Assembly: GCF_026914185.1 (NCBI RefSeq)
Contig: NC_070560.1
Location: forward strand, 222,001-286,000
Origin: Puccinia triticina
Taxonomy: Eukaryota; Basidiomycota; Pucciniomycetes; Pucciniales; Pucciniaceae
Length of the DNA: 64,000 nt
Reading direction: 5' to 3'
Under the pieces are notes generated by a model. That model was not told the origin of the DNA. It saw nothing but the letters and a program-made list of their open reading frames with translations, and did not search any database. Every line of letters starts with the position of its first letter. The first letter of the stretch is position 1. Shown piece after piece: positions 32,128 to 42,715 of this stretch. The translations under genes were made by a program, and so were the position numbers.

Positions 32128-35100
32128 ATGAATTTTCTTATCACAAGAGGACGAGCTCGTATCATCAAACTGGGGTTAAGTAGTCCGAGCGCACGAACAT
32201 ACCGGCCGCCGGCCGATCCCCCATCTCGAAGGAATCGTTTGGCTCGATTCTCCAGCTCACAGCCTATCGCACTTTCCTCAGAACGACTCGATCTCTTCAC
32301 ACCAGCTCGAGTTAGAGACGAGCCGACCGCAGAAATCCTCGCAGAAGAGCTTCAAAATCTTGCCGCATCCAATACCATCGAATATAGACCCTACCAAGTT
32401 GGTGATTTCTTAGGCTTCGATTTACTTCCTACTAAAGCTTGAATTGCAATTTGTATGTTTTTCCAGCAAGATTCATTGGATGCCTGTTTGGATGCATTGA
32501 ACCGGGGTGTCTCTAGGATTGGAGTCAGCCTGCCCACAGGTCTGAGTTCTTCAAATTTGAAAAATCACCCACCAAAGAGTAGCAACTGATGTATGATTTA
32601 TTGCGTTGCGTGTAGGAAGTGGGAAGACGGTAGGTTCACACTTGTTCCCTAAACCTCTTCCTCTGAAGTATCAAAAAAAAGAAGGTTGATTGAGCTCATT
32701 GAAGTTGCCAAGGTCACACGTTTTCCAATAGACCGTATTCTTGAATCTGATTCACAAAATCTCGGGCAAACGAGGCGATTCTGATGAAATACCGTGGAGA
32801 TCGATGGTTATCGTGAACAGTGTCGAGCTTGCGCATCAAACAATACGTCAATTGAAAAAACTGTTTCCCAATACGGTGAGAAAGTTGAACCTCATGCGTC
32901 CAGGCCCGGTTCATACTCATTGCCGGCCACTTCTGTTGGGATTCTCTGTATCTCCATTTCATTATGCCAGTTGGTCGGTACCGAGCAAGGTGCAAAGCAC
33001 TCATCCGAAGACGCCGAGGTCGTTGTGGCAACTTATCAAAGTTTACATTCCAAAGGCCGATACAGAAAATTCAATCCAGCTCACTTCAAATGTGTCATAG
33101 TTGATGAAGTTGAGTTCTACATTTAATCCTAAACAGTTAACACAAATTTATTAAATAGAAGCATATCTCCTCTGGGGGGTTTCATTGTTTTAGGCTCACC
33201 ATGCCTTATCATCCTCGTACTTGCAAATACTTTCTTACTTCAATCAAGATATTGATCATCAAAATGCCTCTAAATCCGAAAACTCTGATAAAGTTGCATC
33301 TTACCAAGTGCCAATCATTGGGTTTTCCGCTACGTTTTCAAGGCACGATCGACTGGCCTTATCGTCAGTTTTTGAAGAAATTGTTTACCACTATGAGCTG
33401 AGGGACATGATTCAGGCCGGCTGGTAACGCCCTTCCCACTAATCTAGTCCGTTACTCTGATCGACTGACCTCAGCTGGTCCCTGGCTTTTTTGTTAACCG
33501 CTTCCTTAGGCTTGCGCCTGCTCGATTCACATCTGTAAAGGTGGACATGGATCTTAGTCAAGTCGCACTGACAAGTGGCAAAGAACCAGACTACGTTCCG
33601 GATCGATTGGCTGAAGTCATCGACACAGATCCAATCAATCAACTTTTGGTCTCCATTTATCTCGAGCGAGCAGGTGATTCTCGTCTCTTTCAAATATATT
33701 CTTGTTGAGAGTCTCGAAGAATTTATGAAGGTGGTTCCAATCACACGTTGAATCCTTCAGGGAGTCGAAAATCGACTTTGATCTTCACTGTCAACATCCT
33801 CCACATGTATCGGTTGGCGAATAAATTTCGAGAGGCGGGGATTGACGCAAGAGTAATATTTAGTGGCACTCCACCCGCGGAGCGTAAGATACTACTGGAT
33901 GAGTTTAGATCTTCAAAATTTCCGGTTTTGGTCAATTGCGGTGAGACTCTATGTTCAAACGTTTTCCATTTTATTGAAGGTATTGATTTTTGTTCCTGAC
34001 TTTGTTATTGAAGCCGTCTTGACCGAGGGTGCAGATGTTCCGAATGTGGATTGTGTTATTCTGGCCCGACCGACCCGTTCACGGACTTTGTTGACGCAAA
34101 TGATTGGCCGAGGATTGAGGAAGTCCTCTGGGACTGGTAAAACGGATTGCTTGTTGATCGACATTTTTGGGAGCGTCGAACGAGGTGTGATAGTAAATCC
34201 ATCGTTGGAAGGCCTTGACCCCACCCAAATCGATAATTGTAAGCAAACCAATTCGGGTCGACGGCTGCTGGGGCGGGTGGGGGGGCTTAACGGCTGATGA
34301 GGAATCACCCCACCCCGCCCGGGGGAGCCGTCGACTCTTCATCAACAGCCGACTCCTCCCCACCACCCCACGAGGAGGAGCCGTCGACTCATCCCCACCA
34401 GCCACTGACTCACAAACATTTATACTCAACTGAACTATTGGTTCATCATTCCATCATAGGGAACGCCAAAGATTCAGAGCACTTGAATAGCGCGGCGGCG
34501 GTTACTGAAAACTTGGAGGAAGATGTTCCCGAGCAGACCTCTTCAGGATCGGTCTCGGTAAACAGTTTCACCTACACCGATTTCGACTCTCCTTTTAAGA
34601 ATGAACCGGACTATAAAAACGCGGGAGATCTCTATCGACTGACGCGATATAGCTGGGTGGCCTGTGGCGATGGAATATTTGTACTAGAGCTGTTGGGCCA
34701 AGGACACCTGCGAATTCAAACAGAGCGAGAGGAGACGGGGGACATACGCTACGTGATATATTTTGTTCATACGATGCAGCGTACAAATCCGACCAACAAC
34801 GATTCAAGTCGGATATTTACCAAGCCTCAAATCGTCGGCACTGCAGAAACCATTCCGGACGCGATCAAGACTGCAGACGCGTTCTTAGGGCAAGCCACAA
34901 AATCGAAAAAATCTGGGCTGACATTGGGTATCATTCGTAGCTTGGAAAGAAGAGCGTCATGGCGTCGCTTGCCTGCCAGTGAACAACAAATCACGATCAT
35001 CAAGAAAAGGCTAGGGTCTAAATTTTCTGGAGAACTCGTTCAGGATTTCGATCATATGGATAAAGGACAGGCCGCGAATCTATTGACCAGATTAAATCAC

Positions 35101-35211
35101 GGTTTTAAATCTCGTCTGAGTCGGCAGCTTGTTCAAAACGCTCGGATCCAGAAAGAGCTGCAAAGAAGGGACCAATTACAGATCAAAGTTGGAAAACTTA
35201 TAGATCCTTGA
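32128..35211 (+). CDS. IRC3: mitochondrial DEAH-box helicase Irc3, 729 aa, ten exons
   Basis: Irc3 is a superfamily-2 helicase that unwinds branched DNA in mitochondria. Exons: 32128-32397, 32467-32539, 32616-32629, 32732-32875, 32971-33108, 33194-33423, 33510-33673, 33761-33940, 34014-34238, 34460-35211. Motifs in order: Y-R-P-Y-Q (Q motif), P-T-G-S-G-K-T (Walker A, K118), V-V-V-A-T-Y-Q-S-L, D-E-A-H-H-A, G-F-S-A-T-F, S-T-L-I-F-T, V-L-T-E-G-A-D-V-P, and Q-M-I-G-R-G-L-R. The Walker A core lies in a 14-nt exon, and D-E-A-H is split by an intron. The C-terminal 250 residues are basic and contain Y-S-W-V-A-C-G-D-G, as in Irc3. I chose the ATG at 32128 because it opens an Arg-rich, acid-free presequence (M-N-F-L-I-T-R-G-R); in-frame ATGs at 32056, 32107 and 32119 are possible. 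Confidence 0.88.
34254..34412. repeat. foldback insertion in the last intron of IRC3
   Basis: GGGTCGACGGCT near the left is mirrored by AGCCGTCGACTC at 34,327 and again at 34,379, with G-rich and C-rich arms between (GGGGCGGGTGGGGGGG and CCCCACCCCGCCCGGGGG). The intron is 221 nt, the longest in the gene, and this insert explains the excess. Confidence 0.55.
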
Positions 35212-35536
35212 TCGAAGTGAAAACTTTTCAGACAAGCTAGTAGATGGGGGGAAAGTTGAATCATCTCGAGATACACATCCCAAGGTCTTTAAATAACAAA
35301 AAATTCGTTCAATCTGCGTCGCATATGTTTAATTTCTAAATGGATTTTGACCATACCCAAGCTTTAGCTCTACCATTCATTTTGTTATCCAAAAATCTTT
35401 GCAACCCAGTGAGCCGCGCGGTACATAATTCGGTAGTCCTAGATAGGGATAGATCACTAGCTTAACTAAGCTTCTCAGACTCGACCGGAGGGTCCGGGGG
35501 ACCCCTCCCGGAGGGCTCTCCGTAAGGCCCATGAAT

Positions 35537-35684
35537 GGAGGACTTCCCACCGATTTAGAAAGCTGGCTTTTCAGTTTTTTCTATTTCTATTTTCTATTTT
35601 TCAGCAGAGAAACTGCTTGAGAATAGAAAATAGAAATGGAAAATCACATTTTGCCGGTCTTCTAAAACTGACGGGAAGTCCTCC
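35537..35684. mobile_element. hairpin MITE, GGAGGACTTCCC ends
   Basis: GGAGGACTTCCC at the left is mirrored by GGGAAGTCCTCC at the right. Inside, CTATTTCTATTTTCTATT pairs with AATAGAAAATAGAAATGG. The 148-bp segment is close to one long hairpin. A related right end (GGGAAGTCATCC) is at 41,177-41,188. Confidence 0.7.
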
Positions 35685-35710
35685 AATATCTGCAGGCTTG
35701 CAGCTAACTA

Positions 35711-35866
35711 TGGTGTTCAAAATTGCATATGACACTATTTACATAAAATCATAAAGCCAATTTTGGCTGGGAGATGTCAGCGTGCATAAAATTATAGTGA
35801 CATCTCCCAGCCAAAATTGCAGTTTATGATTTTATGTAAAAAAATCTTATGCAATTTTGAACACCA
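35711..35866. mobile_element. near-perfect palindromic MITE, TGGTGTTCAAAATTGCATA ends, TA target
   Basis: The 19-bp ends are exact inverted repeats with TA on both sides. The centre holds CCAATTTTGGCTGGGAGATG facing CATCTCCCAGCCAAAATTG. The whole 156 bp could fold into one stem, and a transcript would give a long double-stranded RNA. Confidence 0.8.
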
Positions 35867-36359
35867 TAAACTTATCTTAGTCCCTTGTCCCTTTGTGGCG
35901 GGCAAGGGAACCTTGTCGAGGTGTGACACACAATGTAAACCAACTTTGGGAGTTTTTTTGGGAGTTTTTTTTCCAATCCTCTATAATTAGCAGTTTAACA
36001 TTAAGCGGACCAACAGGCACACCCCAAATTCTTTTTTTGGCAGCATCTCCCCCAGCTGTACAATAAAACTACAGGTACAAAAGGACCTGGACCACTTGGC
36101 TCTTTAAGCAATTGGCGCCGAGCAAGAGCCAAGCGGTGACCTCCACTCTTCTACATGCTGCGTCCTTTTATACCTTTCCCCCCAACCTCAACTGACCACG
36201 ACTGAAATATAATTCTGCCTTCCTTTCTTCCTTTTCCGACCCCATTATCTGCATTGATATCAAATTACATCTTTCCCCCCATTGTCTGCGTACCTACCCA
36301 GAAGCGCGGCATTTCCTTTTGCATATTGTTAAATCATGGTCCTATTGCCTACAAGAATG

Positions 36360-36765
36360 AGAAGCTGAGGATGTCCTCCAGATCCGGGAAACTGAGACTG
36401 TTTCCCGGGATAGGATGCTATTCCTCACCCACAAAGTGTTGCCTTAAATGAATTATATCTAGCCATAAAACCTCACACCAGTGTAGTTTTTCCATTAATC
36501 CCAGCCCTACACATTCCCAGAAGAGTATGTTCACCAATTCCAGGAAGCTGAAACCGTGTCCCAGGATAAGATGCTTCTCCGGGCCTTGCCAATCCCCGGA
36601 AGAGGGCACTCACCAATTCCGGGAAGCTGAGAGGAAACTGAGACTGTGTCCAGGGATAGGATGTTTCTCCGGGCCTTGCCAATTCCCAGAAGAGGATGTT
36701 CCCAATTCCGGGAAGGTGAGACTGTGTCCCGGGATAGGATATTTTACCGGGCCTCACCAAGGAAG
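36360..36765. repeat. minisatellite, about 85-bp unit
   Basis: Five or so imperfect units share GGGAAGCTGAGACTGTGTCC, CGGGATAGGATG and TTCTCCGGGCCTTGCCAATT. Units differ by small indels. No gene is present between 35,212 and 37,942 apart from the MITEs listed; a partial end of the GTTCACAA MITE family lies at 37,150-37,212. Confidence 0.75.
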
Positions 36766-37942
36766 CCTCACCTTATTCGCTATTCCTGCGGAGGTCGTGT
36801 GTCAGGCTATACACAATTCCAGACTCCCTTTATCTCACTGTCCCATTATTCAGACTGCTGCTCATTGCCTTTGTCTGTGAATTCATATTTACTGCGGCAG
36901 GCTCTTTGCTGTGTTTTTGTGTCTGGGGCTTGATCCTGACTTTGCTGGAATTCTTGCTGTAATAAAATGAAAGCAAGTACATTTTTTTATTAGTTTTAGA
37001 ATTAATATTGCAATATTGGTCACAGGGTGGCGAAGCCGCCCTTAAACCCTAGTCACGTATAACACGGCAGCCAAACGGTGCCTAAATACAATGTGCAATT
37101 TGGATAGAAGCAAACACTGAGTATAAGGATCTCAACATGCATCTTCCCAATTTCTTTTTAAAAAACCTAAAGGCCTTAAATTTACCTCCAAATTTTTGTA
37201 AAATTCAATTTTGAACCCCCTGATATGATGCTTGTAAACAACATCACATATGCTTATTTTGGTGCTGAATTATCTGGTCCCATACAAGCAGCTATGAAAC
37301 GAATTTCTTAGAAAGAATGACTGCTATGAATTTATTCAAGTAGCAAGCAGATAATTACTTTCCAAAATCAATTTGTTCCTTTCCAGAAAAGAGGCCTTGC
37401 CTCTTGCTTTAACATTTTGATCCTTTTGGAAAAAAAAAAACATCTAGGATTCTTCAAGGAAGTTGGTGGGTGTGGCAGGAAGATGTAGAAAAAACTCAGT
37501 TAAAACATACAAATGTGGTGGCAATTGGGAGACAACATTTCACCTGCCTCTGAATTCACTTGAACTGCCTTCAATGTACATCAGCAACAGACAGAGTATA
37601 TGTGTTGAAATTCATATCTATACTCATCCTGCGGCAAGAAGACTGGCCAGGGGGATGACAGGTCATCTGATGAGACTTTCTGGCTGATACACATTTTTTT
37701 TAACTTTGGTGGTACATGAGCAACATTCCAACTACGGGCTTTGATTTATATTGCAAGCCTGACACAATCTCTATCTCCTGGAGACAGCTCCCCACCTTCC
37801 CCTGTAGGCTGTGAGGACCTGTGTTGAGCTCAAGATTTCTGGGGATGAGACATGTTTTAAGATATTTTCTATCCTTTTGATAACCCAAAACTGTCAGTGG
37901 ATCCCCTGAGCTTGAAGACTGTTCAATTGAGCTTTTTAAACA

Positions 37943-40900
37943 ATGACATCTAGCAGATTGGGTATGCATCTTTTTCTTGTTAATGTGGCCGTTTGGATTA
38001 GTACCTGCAAGCCTTCAGAGGATTCAGCTGGGAGATGGACAGGGTCTGTTGGCCATTTTCTTGGCAGGACAGATAATAAAGCTCACAAAATGGATGTCCC
38101 CATTCAAGCCACCTTGAAGCCAACTAACCCAGGACCTGATCAAGTTAAGTCAACCAATGAATTTCAATCAGCCTCTAAGAACTTGGAAAAGCCACATCAT
38201 TACTTTCCATGCAAACAAACTGGTGAGATCTTTTTACTTCAAAGAAACAGCTCAGGCTGTGTTGCAGGTGACAAGAATTATAAAAATTGCGCTTTCAAAG
38301 TTCAAAAAATTCAAACCATCAGAGCTAAGGGTGGTTCAAATGATCAACTCCCTGAAAGCTACATTCAGCAGATTGATTCAAGTGCAGAGTTTCAACCAGA
38401 ATCTGACCACAACAGGGACATTTTTGCCTTGCCTTCCGCTCACCAAACTGGCGAGTATCCATACAGAGAAATTGGGAGTTGGAGATATGATAAACTACTA
38501 ACCCACACTGATTGTGCTACCCCAAAAGCTCCAGTAGACCCTTTCAAAATCTCCCAATTAGAAGATAAAAACAAATCTTTAATGGTTTCCAATTTACCAG
38601 TCATGTTGGAAACAACAATGCTTCAATATTCAGGAGAGACTGAACCTGACTTCCAGAATCCAAAATTACTTGAAGTGCCCAAAGATTCACACATTCCAGA
38701 AGAACTTCTCCAATCTTTACTGGCCCAAATAGAGGCAGAATACAAGCCAAAATCAAGTCTAACCATAAAAGACTCTCAATTTGAAACAGAAATTGATGTA
38801 AGATCAAGCTTGACATCTTCAACAAACCTTGGGATGAATATTCTAAATGATTCAGATCAGCCAATCCAACTATCATTAAAAAGGTTTATTGATAAACCTG
38901 ATGATTCTCAGGAGAAACCTGGCAAGATAAGAAAAAAACTAGAGCCATCAAATGATTCTCACATCTTCAATTGTGCACAATTAGTTTCTGAGGTAAATCA
39001 AACTGATGATGAAGAATTTAGAGAAACATTGGGGAGTTTTGATTCAGTGTATAGTCTAGAGAGTAATAGTGTTTCAGGAGAACTTCCTGAGGGGAGTGAG
39101 TTTGAAAACTGGAAAGAATCCAATATTTGTTTTGATTCTGACAACAATTTCACCCAAGAGGTGCACCAGAACAAAATAAAATTTAGTGATATCTTCAGGT
39201 TTGACGTTGTGGAACTACTCAGGGGGGAGAATAGAGCTTGGAAGGGAAATGGATAGCAACACTAGTACTAATGTAAGCTATGCAAGGGTGCTGATGAGGC
39301 TGCCTTCCTGACTAATGCTGAGGGGATGAGAGTAACACTAAGAAAAAGAAGAAAAAGGTGTGGCTGATTTCTGCTTGATCTTAGGAGCTAGTACTATGAG
39401 CTTTAACTACTGACTACTGAGGGTAAGAGAGTTGGAGGAGTGATGAGAGTGGGGAATGCAATGGCAAGGTTTAATGGCAAGGGGTTGATGAGAATGGGCA
39501 CTTATAATTTCTGTATCTAAAATTATCTATAAATTCTGCATATAGTTCTCTGCATAGGGTACAAGTGAGGGGGGAAGGACAGTTCTTATATGAAGAAAGG
39601 ATGAGCACAGACAGTGGAGGCATTCTGAATATGGGAATAAAGGAATGTACAAATGGGGAAGAGTGATGAGAACATAGTAACAGTATGTAATGATGAGCAA
39701 TGCTGAAAGGGGAATGTTGGTTATGGGAATAAAAGAATGTATTAATGGGGAAGAGTGATGAGAACATAGTAACAACTTGTAATGATGAGCACTACTGAAA
39801 AGGGTAAGCACAGATCCAATGATGTAATGTGTACAATAGGCATAGTACATGATGAGCAATGTATGTAAAGGATTTAGTATGTGAGAATAACTATGTAAAA
39901 GGAATGTACTGTAATGATTCAAGTAGGTTACTAATGAAATGATTATTGTAACTAATGAAGACTGTAGGGTTTCTGTAAGTCTTATATCCTCTATAACTAT
40001 TGAACCATTGAATATAAGGGGGTACTATGTATAAGTGACTATAGGTGAAATTTGGTGTAGAATCTGAATATGCAATAATAATGAGGTTTTTGTGAAGGGG
40101 TGATGGGGTAATAGGCAATGTAATGATGAATATATGTAAAGGAAAGCAATAAAATACTACTTATGGTTTGGAATGGAGCACCACAACGTGAAAGCATTTT
40201 CACATGGGAAATATCTATCCCCATTGGATAGCTTCAGACAAGATTCCATAGTATCATTCATACAAAAGGGCCAGCCTGAAACTTGGCATCTTAATCTTTC
40301 AGACAAAAAGCCAATACCAGTTCTCAAGGTCTTCACAGATGTAATTTACATCAACATGATCACAAAGTCTACAAGGAGAATATTGGCAGATAAATTTTCA
40401 AATCAAGAATTCAAAATCAAAGAAAAAAAAAGTCAAGGAGTAAAAATGAAACAGCTAGGAGCTTGCCAAAAGAACCTGTTGGTGGAGTCAATTCATCAGA
40501 TATGGTCATGCAGAGGATACTGGCACTTGTTTTGGAATGAAAAGGCAAACATTAAGATCTTGGAGGATGTAAATGGTACACATTTAGACTTTGGATTTGT
40601 GAGAAGGATGACTTTGTTCCTGTTTTATGTTGATATGATTGGTACTATCCTTGGAAATAATTGGAAATTTGAAAGACAGAGTGATCATCAAAGTATTCTT
40701 GATAGAGCACACATTTTTGCTTGTGAATTAGCCCCAACATCTTATAAGGAAATGACATTGATGCAATCCCCATTAAACCTTGAAAAATTTCAGAAAATGA
40801 AGACTGATCAACTAAAAAACAAAGATACAAGAATTGAGCATGAAATTCAGGATTCAACATGTAGAAAACTACTTACATCAGTTTGGAAGTGGATAGGAAA

Positions 40901-41069
40901 TTTTGTCCAAAGTTCAAATAATCCAGATCTAAATCAAATTTTCTTTAAAATGGGAACATTCTGGATTAATAAGCATACTCAAAATTTCTTCAATATTATT
41001 TTCTTTTACACCATTAGAAATTTGAATAAAAGATTGAAGAAGTATTACTATTATCAACTGGAACTTTAA
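37943..41069 (+). pseudogene. candidate secreted protein gene split by a solo LTR
   Basis: An intronless reading starts at 37943 with a signal-peptide-like stretch (M-H-L-F-L-V-N-V-A-V-W-I-S from residue 8). It runs about 421 codons to 39207, where the solo LTR begins. The same frame resumes right after the LTR at 40186 and runs to the stop at 41069, about 294 more codons. Both sides keep the same codon position when the LTR and one copy of the 4-bp TSD are removed, so they were one gene of roughly 715 codons. The front part is Ser/Asn/Asp/Glu-rich and acidic; the back is richer in aromatic and basic residues. I recognise no domain or cysteine pattern. Being secreted and in a repeat-rich region would fit an effector, but that is inference. 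Confidence 0.65.
39208..40185 (-). mobile_element. solo LTR (same family as the tandem gypsy), TSD ACGT
   Basis: It runs from TGTGGAACTACTC to GGAGCACCACA, as do the LTRs at 44,970 and 54,727. It is 978 bp, against 963 bp for those. ACGT is duplicated directly outside (39204-39207 and 40186-40189). It differs from the tandem LTRs by indels (for example an extra 14 bp near 39,540) and many substitutions, so it came from an older or divergent copy. Orientation follows the tandem element, whose genes are on the minus strand. Confidence 0.88.
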
Positions 41070-41191
41070 AAATACCCCCACAGATGTTGGTTTAGACCCA
41101 AAAAGTCTAGATTTTTGCAGGGAAATCTAGCTTTCTGGGCTCTAGATCATCTCTGGAAGGCCTGCAGATCTTGATGGGAAGTCATCCAATA

Positions 41192-41389
41192 GGGGAGTTC
41201 ACAATTGAAATTCACAAAAATTTAGGACCCATTTTAAGGTGTTTATGAGCATATTTTCAAAAGTTGATAAACTACACTCAGGGATCAGTAACACCTGCTG
41301 TTGTGCATTTCCCCAAAAATTTAGAATTTTGTTCATAAAGGCCTTAAATTTGGCTCCAAAGTTTGGTAAAATTCAATTGTGAACCCCCC
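41192..41389. mobile_element. 198-bp MITE, GGGG(A/G)GTTCACAATTGAA ends, TA target
   Basis: The left end GGGGAGTTCACAATTGAA is mirrored by TTCAATTGTGAACCCCCC, with TA on both sides. Internal TTTTAAGG and GTTCATAAAGGCCTTAAAT match the MITE at 10,611. It lies 120 bp downstream of the split secreted-protein gene. Confidence 0.75.
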
Positions 41390-42034
41390 TAATATCCCCA
41401 TGATGCTTTATGAATTGGAGAACTTATCTACATGGATTTCCAGGAAAACTACAGCTAATATCTGGAAAGCAAACCACAAGAAAATTTCAATGACTAGTCT
41501 GAAACCAGGTTTTATTCAATGAAATTTGATTTTTTTGGTTGAAAACTCAATATGCAATTGCTGCAAGTAGTAGGAGTGTTAAAATTTGAACTGCAGGAAA
41601 TGATCCACATTTATTAAAATCACGGAAACATGGAAGGCATGATCAAATTTTTTGCCTGTGCTCATTAGAAAAAATCCCATAAAAGTTGAAATTAATCCCC
41701 AAACACCCCACTCAGATTGACCCTCCAGCCCGTGCCAGAGCAACAGGAAAAAAAAGGTCAGTCAAAAATGTAATCAAGGAAGCCCTAATCAAGTGATGAG
41801 TGAGCTCCAGGGAGGGGGTGGGACAAAACCACATCCCCTGGAGGGATAAACAGATTCCACCACACCCTTTAAGTATCCGACCCAGCTGCACACAACCTGG
41901 GCCCTCATGCTTTGCACCCTGAACACCTCAACTTTGGTTGCCAGGGCCCTGCGCTTGGGCAGACACAATGCTTTCCTGTACACACTCATCCGAGTGGTTA
42001 CAGGTCAGCTCAAGGGCCTAAAGAGGGTACTCAG
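41390..42034. other. no gene seen
   Basis: AT-rich then mixed sequence without coding signal or clear repeats. Confidence 0.5.
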
Positions 42035-42441
42035 CAACGATGGGAGGTTACGCTACCCGTAATGGTAGCGTAACAAAAACGTAACGGAATCCTTGCTGTT
42101 GTTGTTACGATGATGGTGGCAAAGCTTCCGTTATGTTTTCTATAGTTTTTTTCCCTCTCTTCCTAGCCTTGTTACGTTATTCCTTGCAATAATAGGAGGA
42201 TAACCTGCGCAAAAAAGGGGAGTTTTCCCCCTTTTATGGCATTTTTACCTCTGATAACGTGGTTAACGCGTTATCTCCGTTATTTTTCTGGGTTTTGAGG
42301 GTGAAAAAACCCTCTTTTACGTTACCCACCAGCCCAAGGAGCAATTTTACCAGATAACAGTAACACATTATCTGGTAACGGTGGAAAGTTATGTTACAAA
42401 AATCCCTCTGGATATTGTAACGTATGTAACTTCCCATCGTT
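42035..42441. mobile_element. hAT-like non-autonomous element, CAACGATGGGAGGTTACG ends
   Basis: CAACGATGGGAGGTTACG at the left faces GTAACTTCCCATCGTT at the right. The flanking 8-mers GTACTCAG and GGACTCAG match at 7 of 8. The interior holds TACGCTACC/GGTAGCGTA and GGTTAACGCGTTATC-type palindromes. It is 407 bp and non-coding. Confidence 0.6.
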
Positions 42442-42464
42442 GGACTCAGTATGTCTATGACCAA

Positions 42465-42715
42465 TCTGGACCACCAGTCTGTACCGGTCATTGGCACTCA
42501 CATCAGCTCTTCTTGATAACCAGTCAGACCGGTCATTGAGGGGACTCACAACCTCTTGATGAACAGCAAAAACCGGTGATTGGGAGGACTGACAGCTGTC
42601 AATGACCGGTCTGTACCGGTCATTGAGGGGACTCACATCTCCTCTTGATGACCGGTCTTTGCCAATCATTGAGGGGACTTGCATCTCCTCTTGATGACCG
42701 GTCAGACCGGTTTGA
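42465..42715. repeat. palindromic array ACCGGTCATTGAGGGGACTCACATC
   Basis: About six units of ACCGGTCATTGAGGGGACT alternate with the inverted TCCTCTTGATGACCGGTC. The layout is the same as the GATGGCC array at 14-16 kb, with different sequence. Confidence 0.7.

Noticed and set aside
40173..41069. Independent gene starting at the ATG inside the LTR end
   Set aside because: The ATG belongs to the LTR terminus; the frame joins the upstream half across a 4-bp target duplication, so it is the back part of one split gene.
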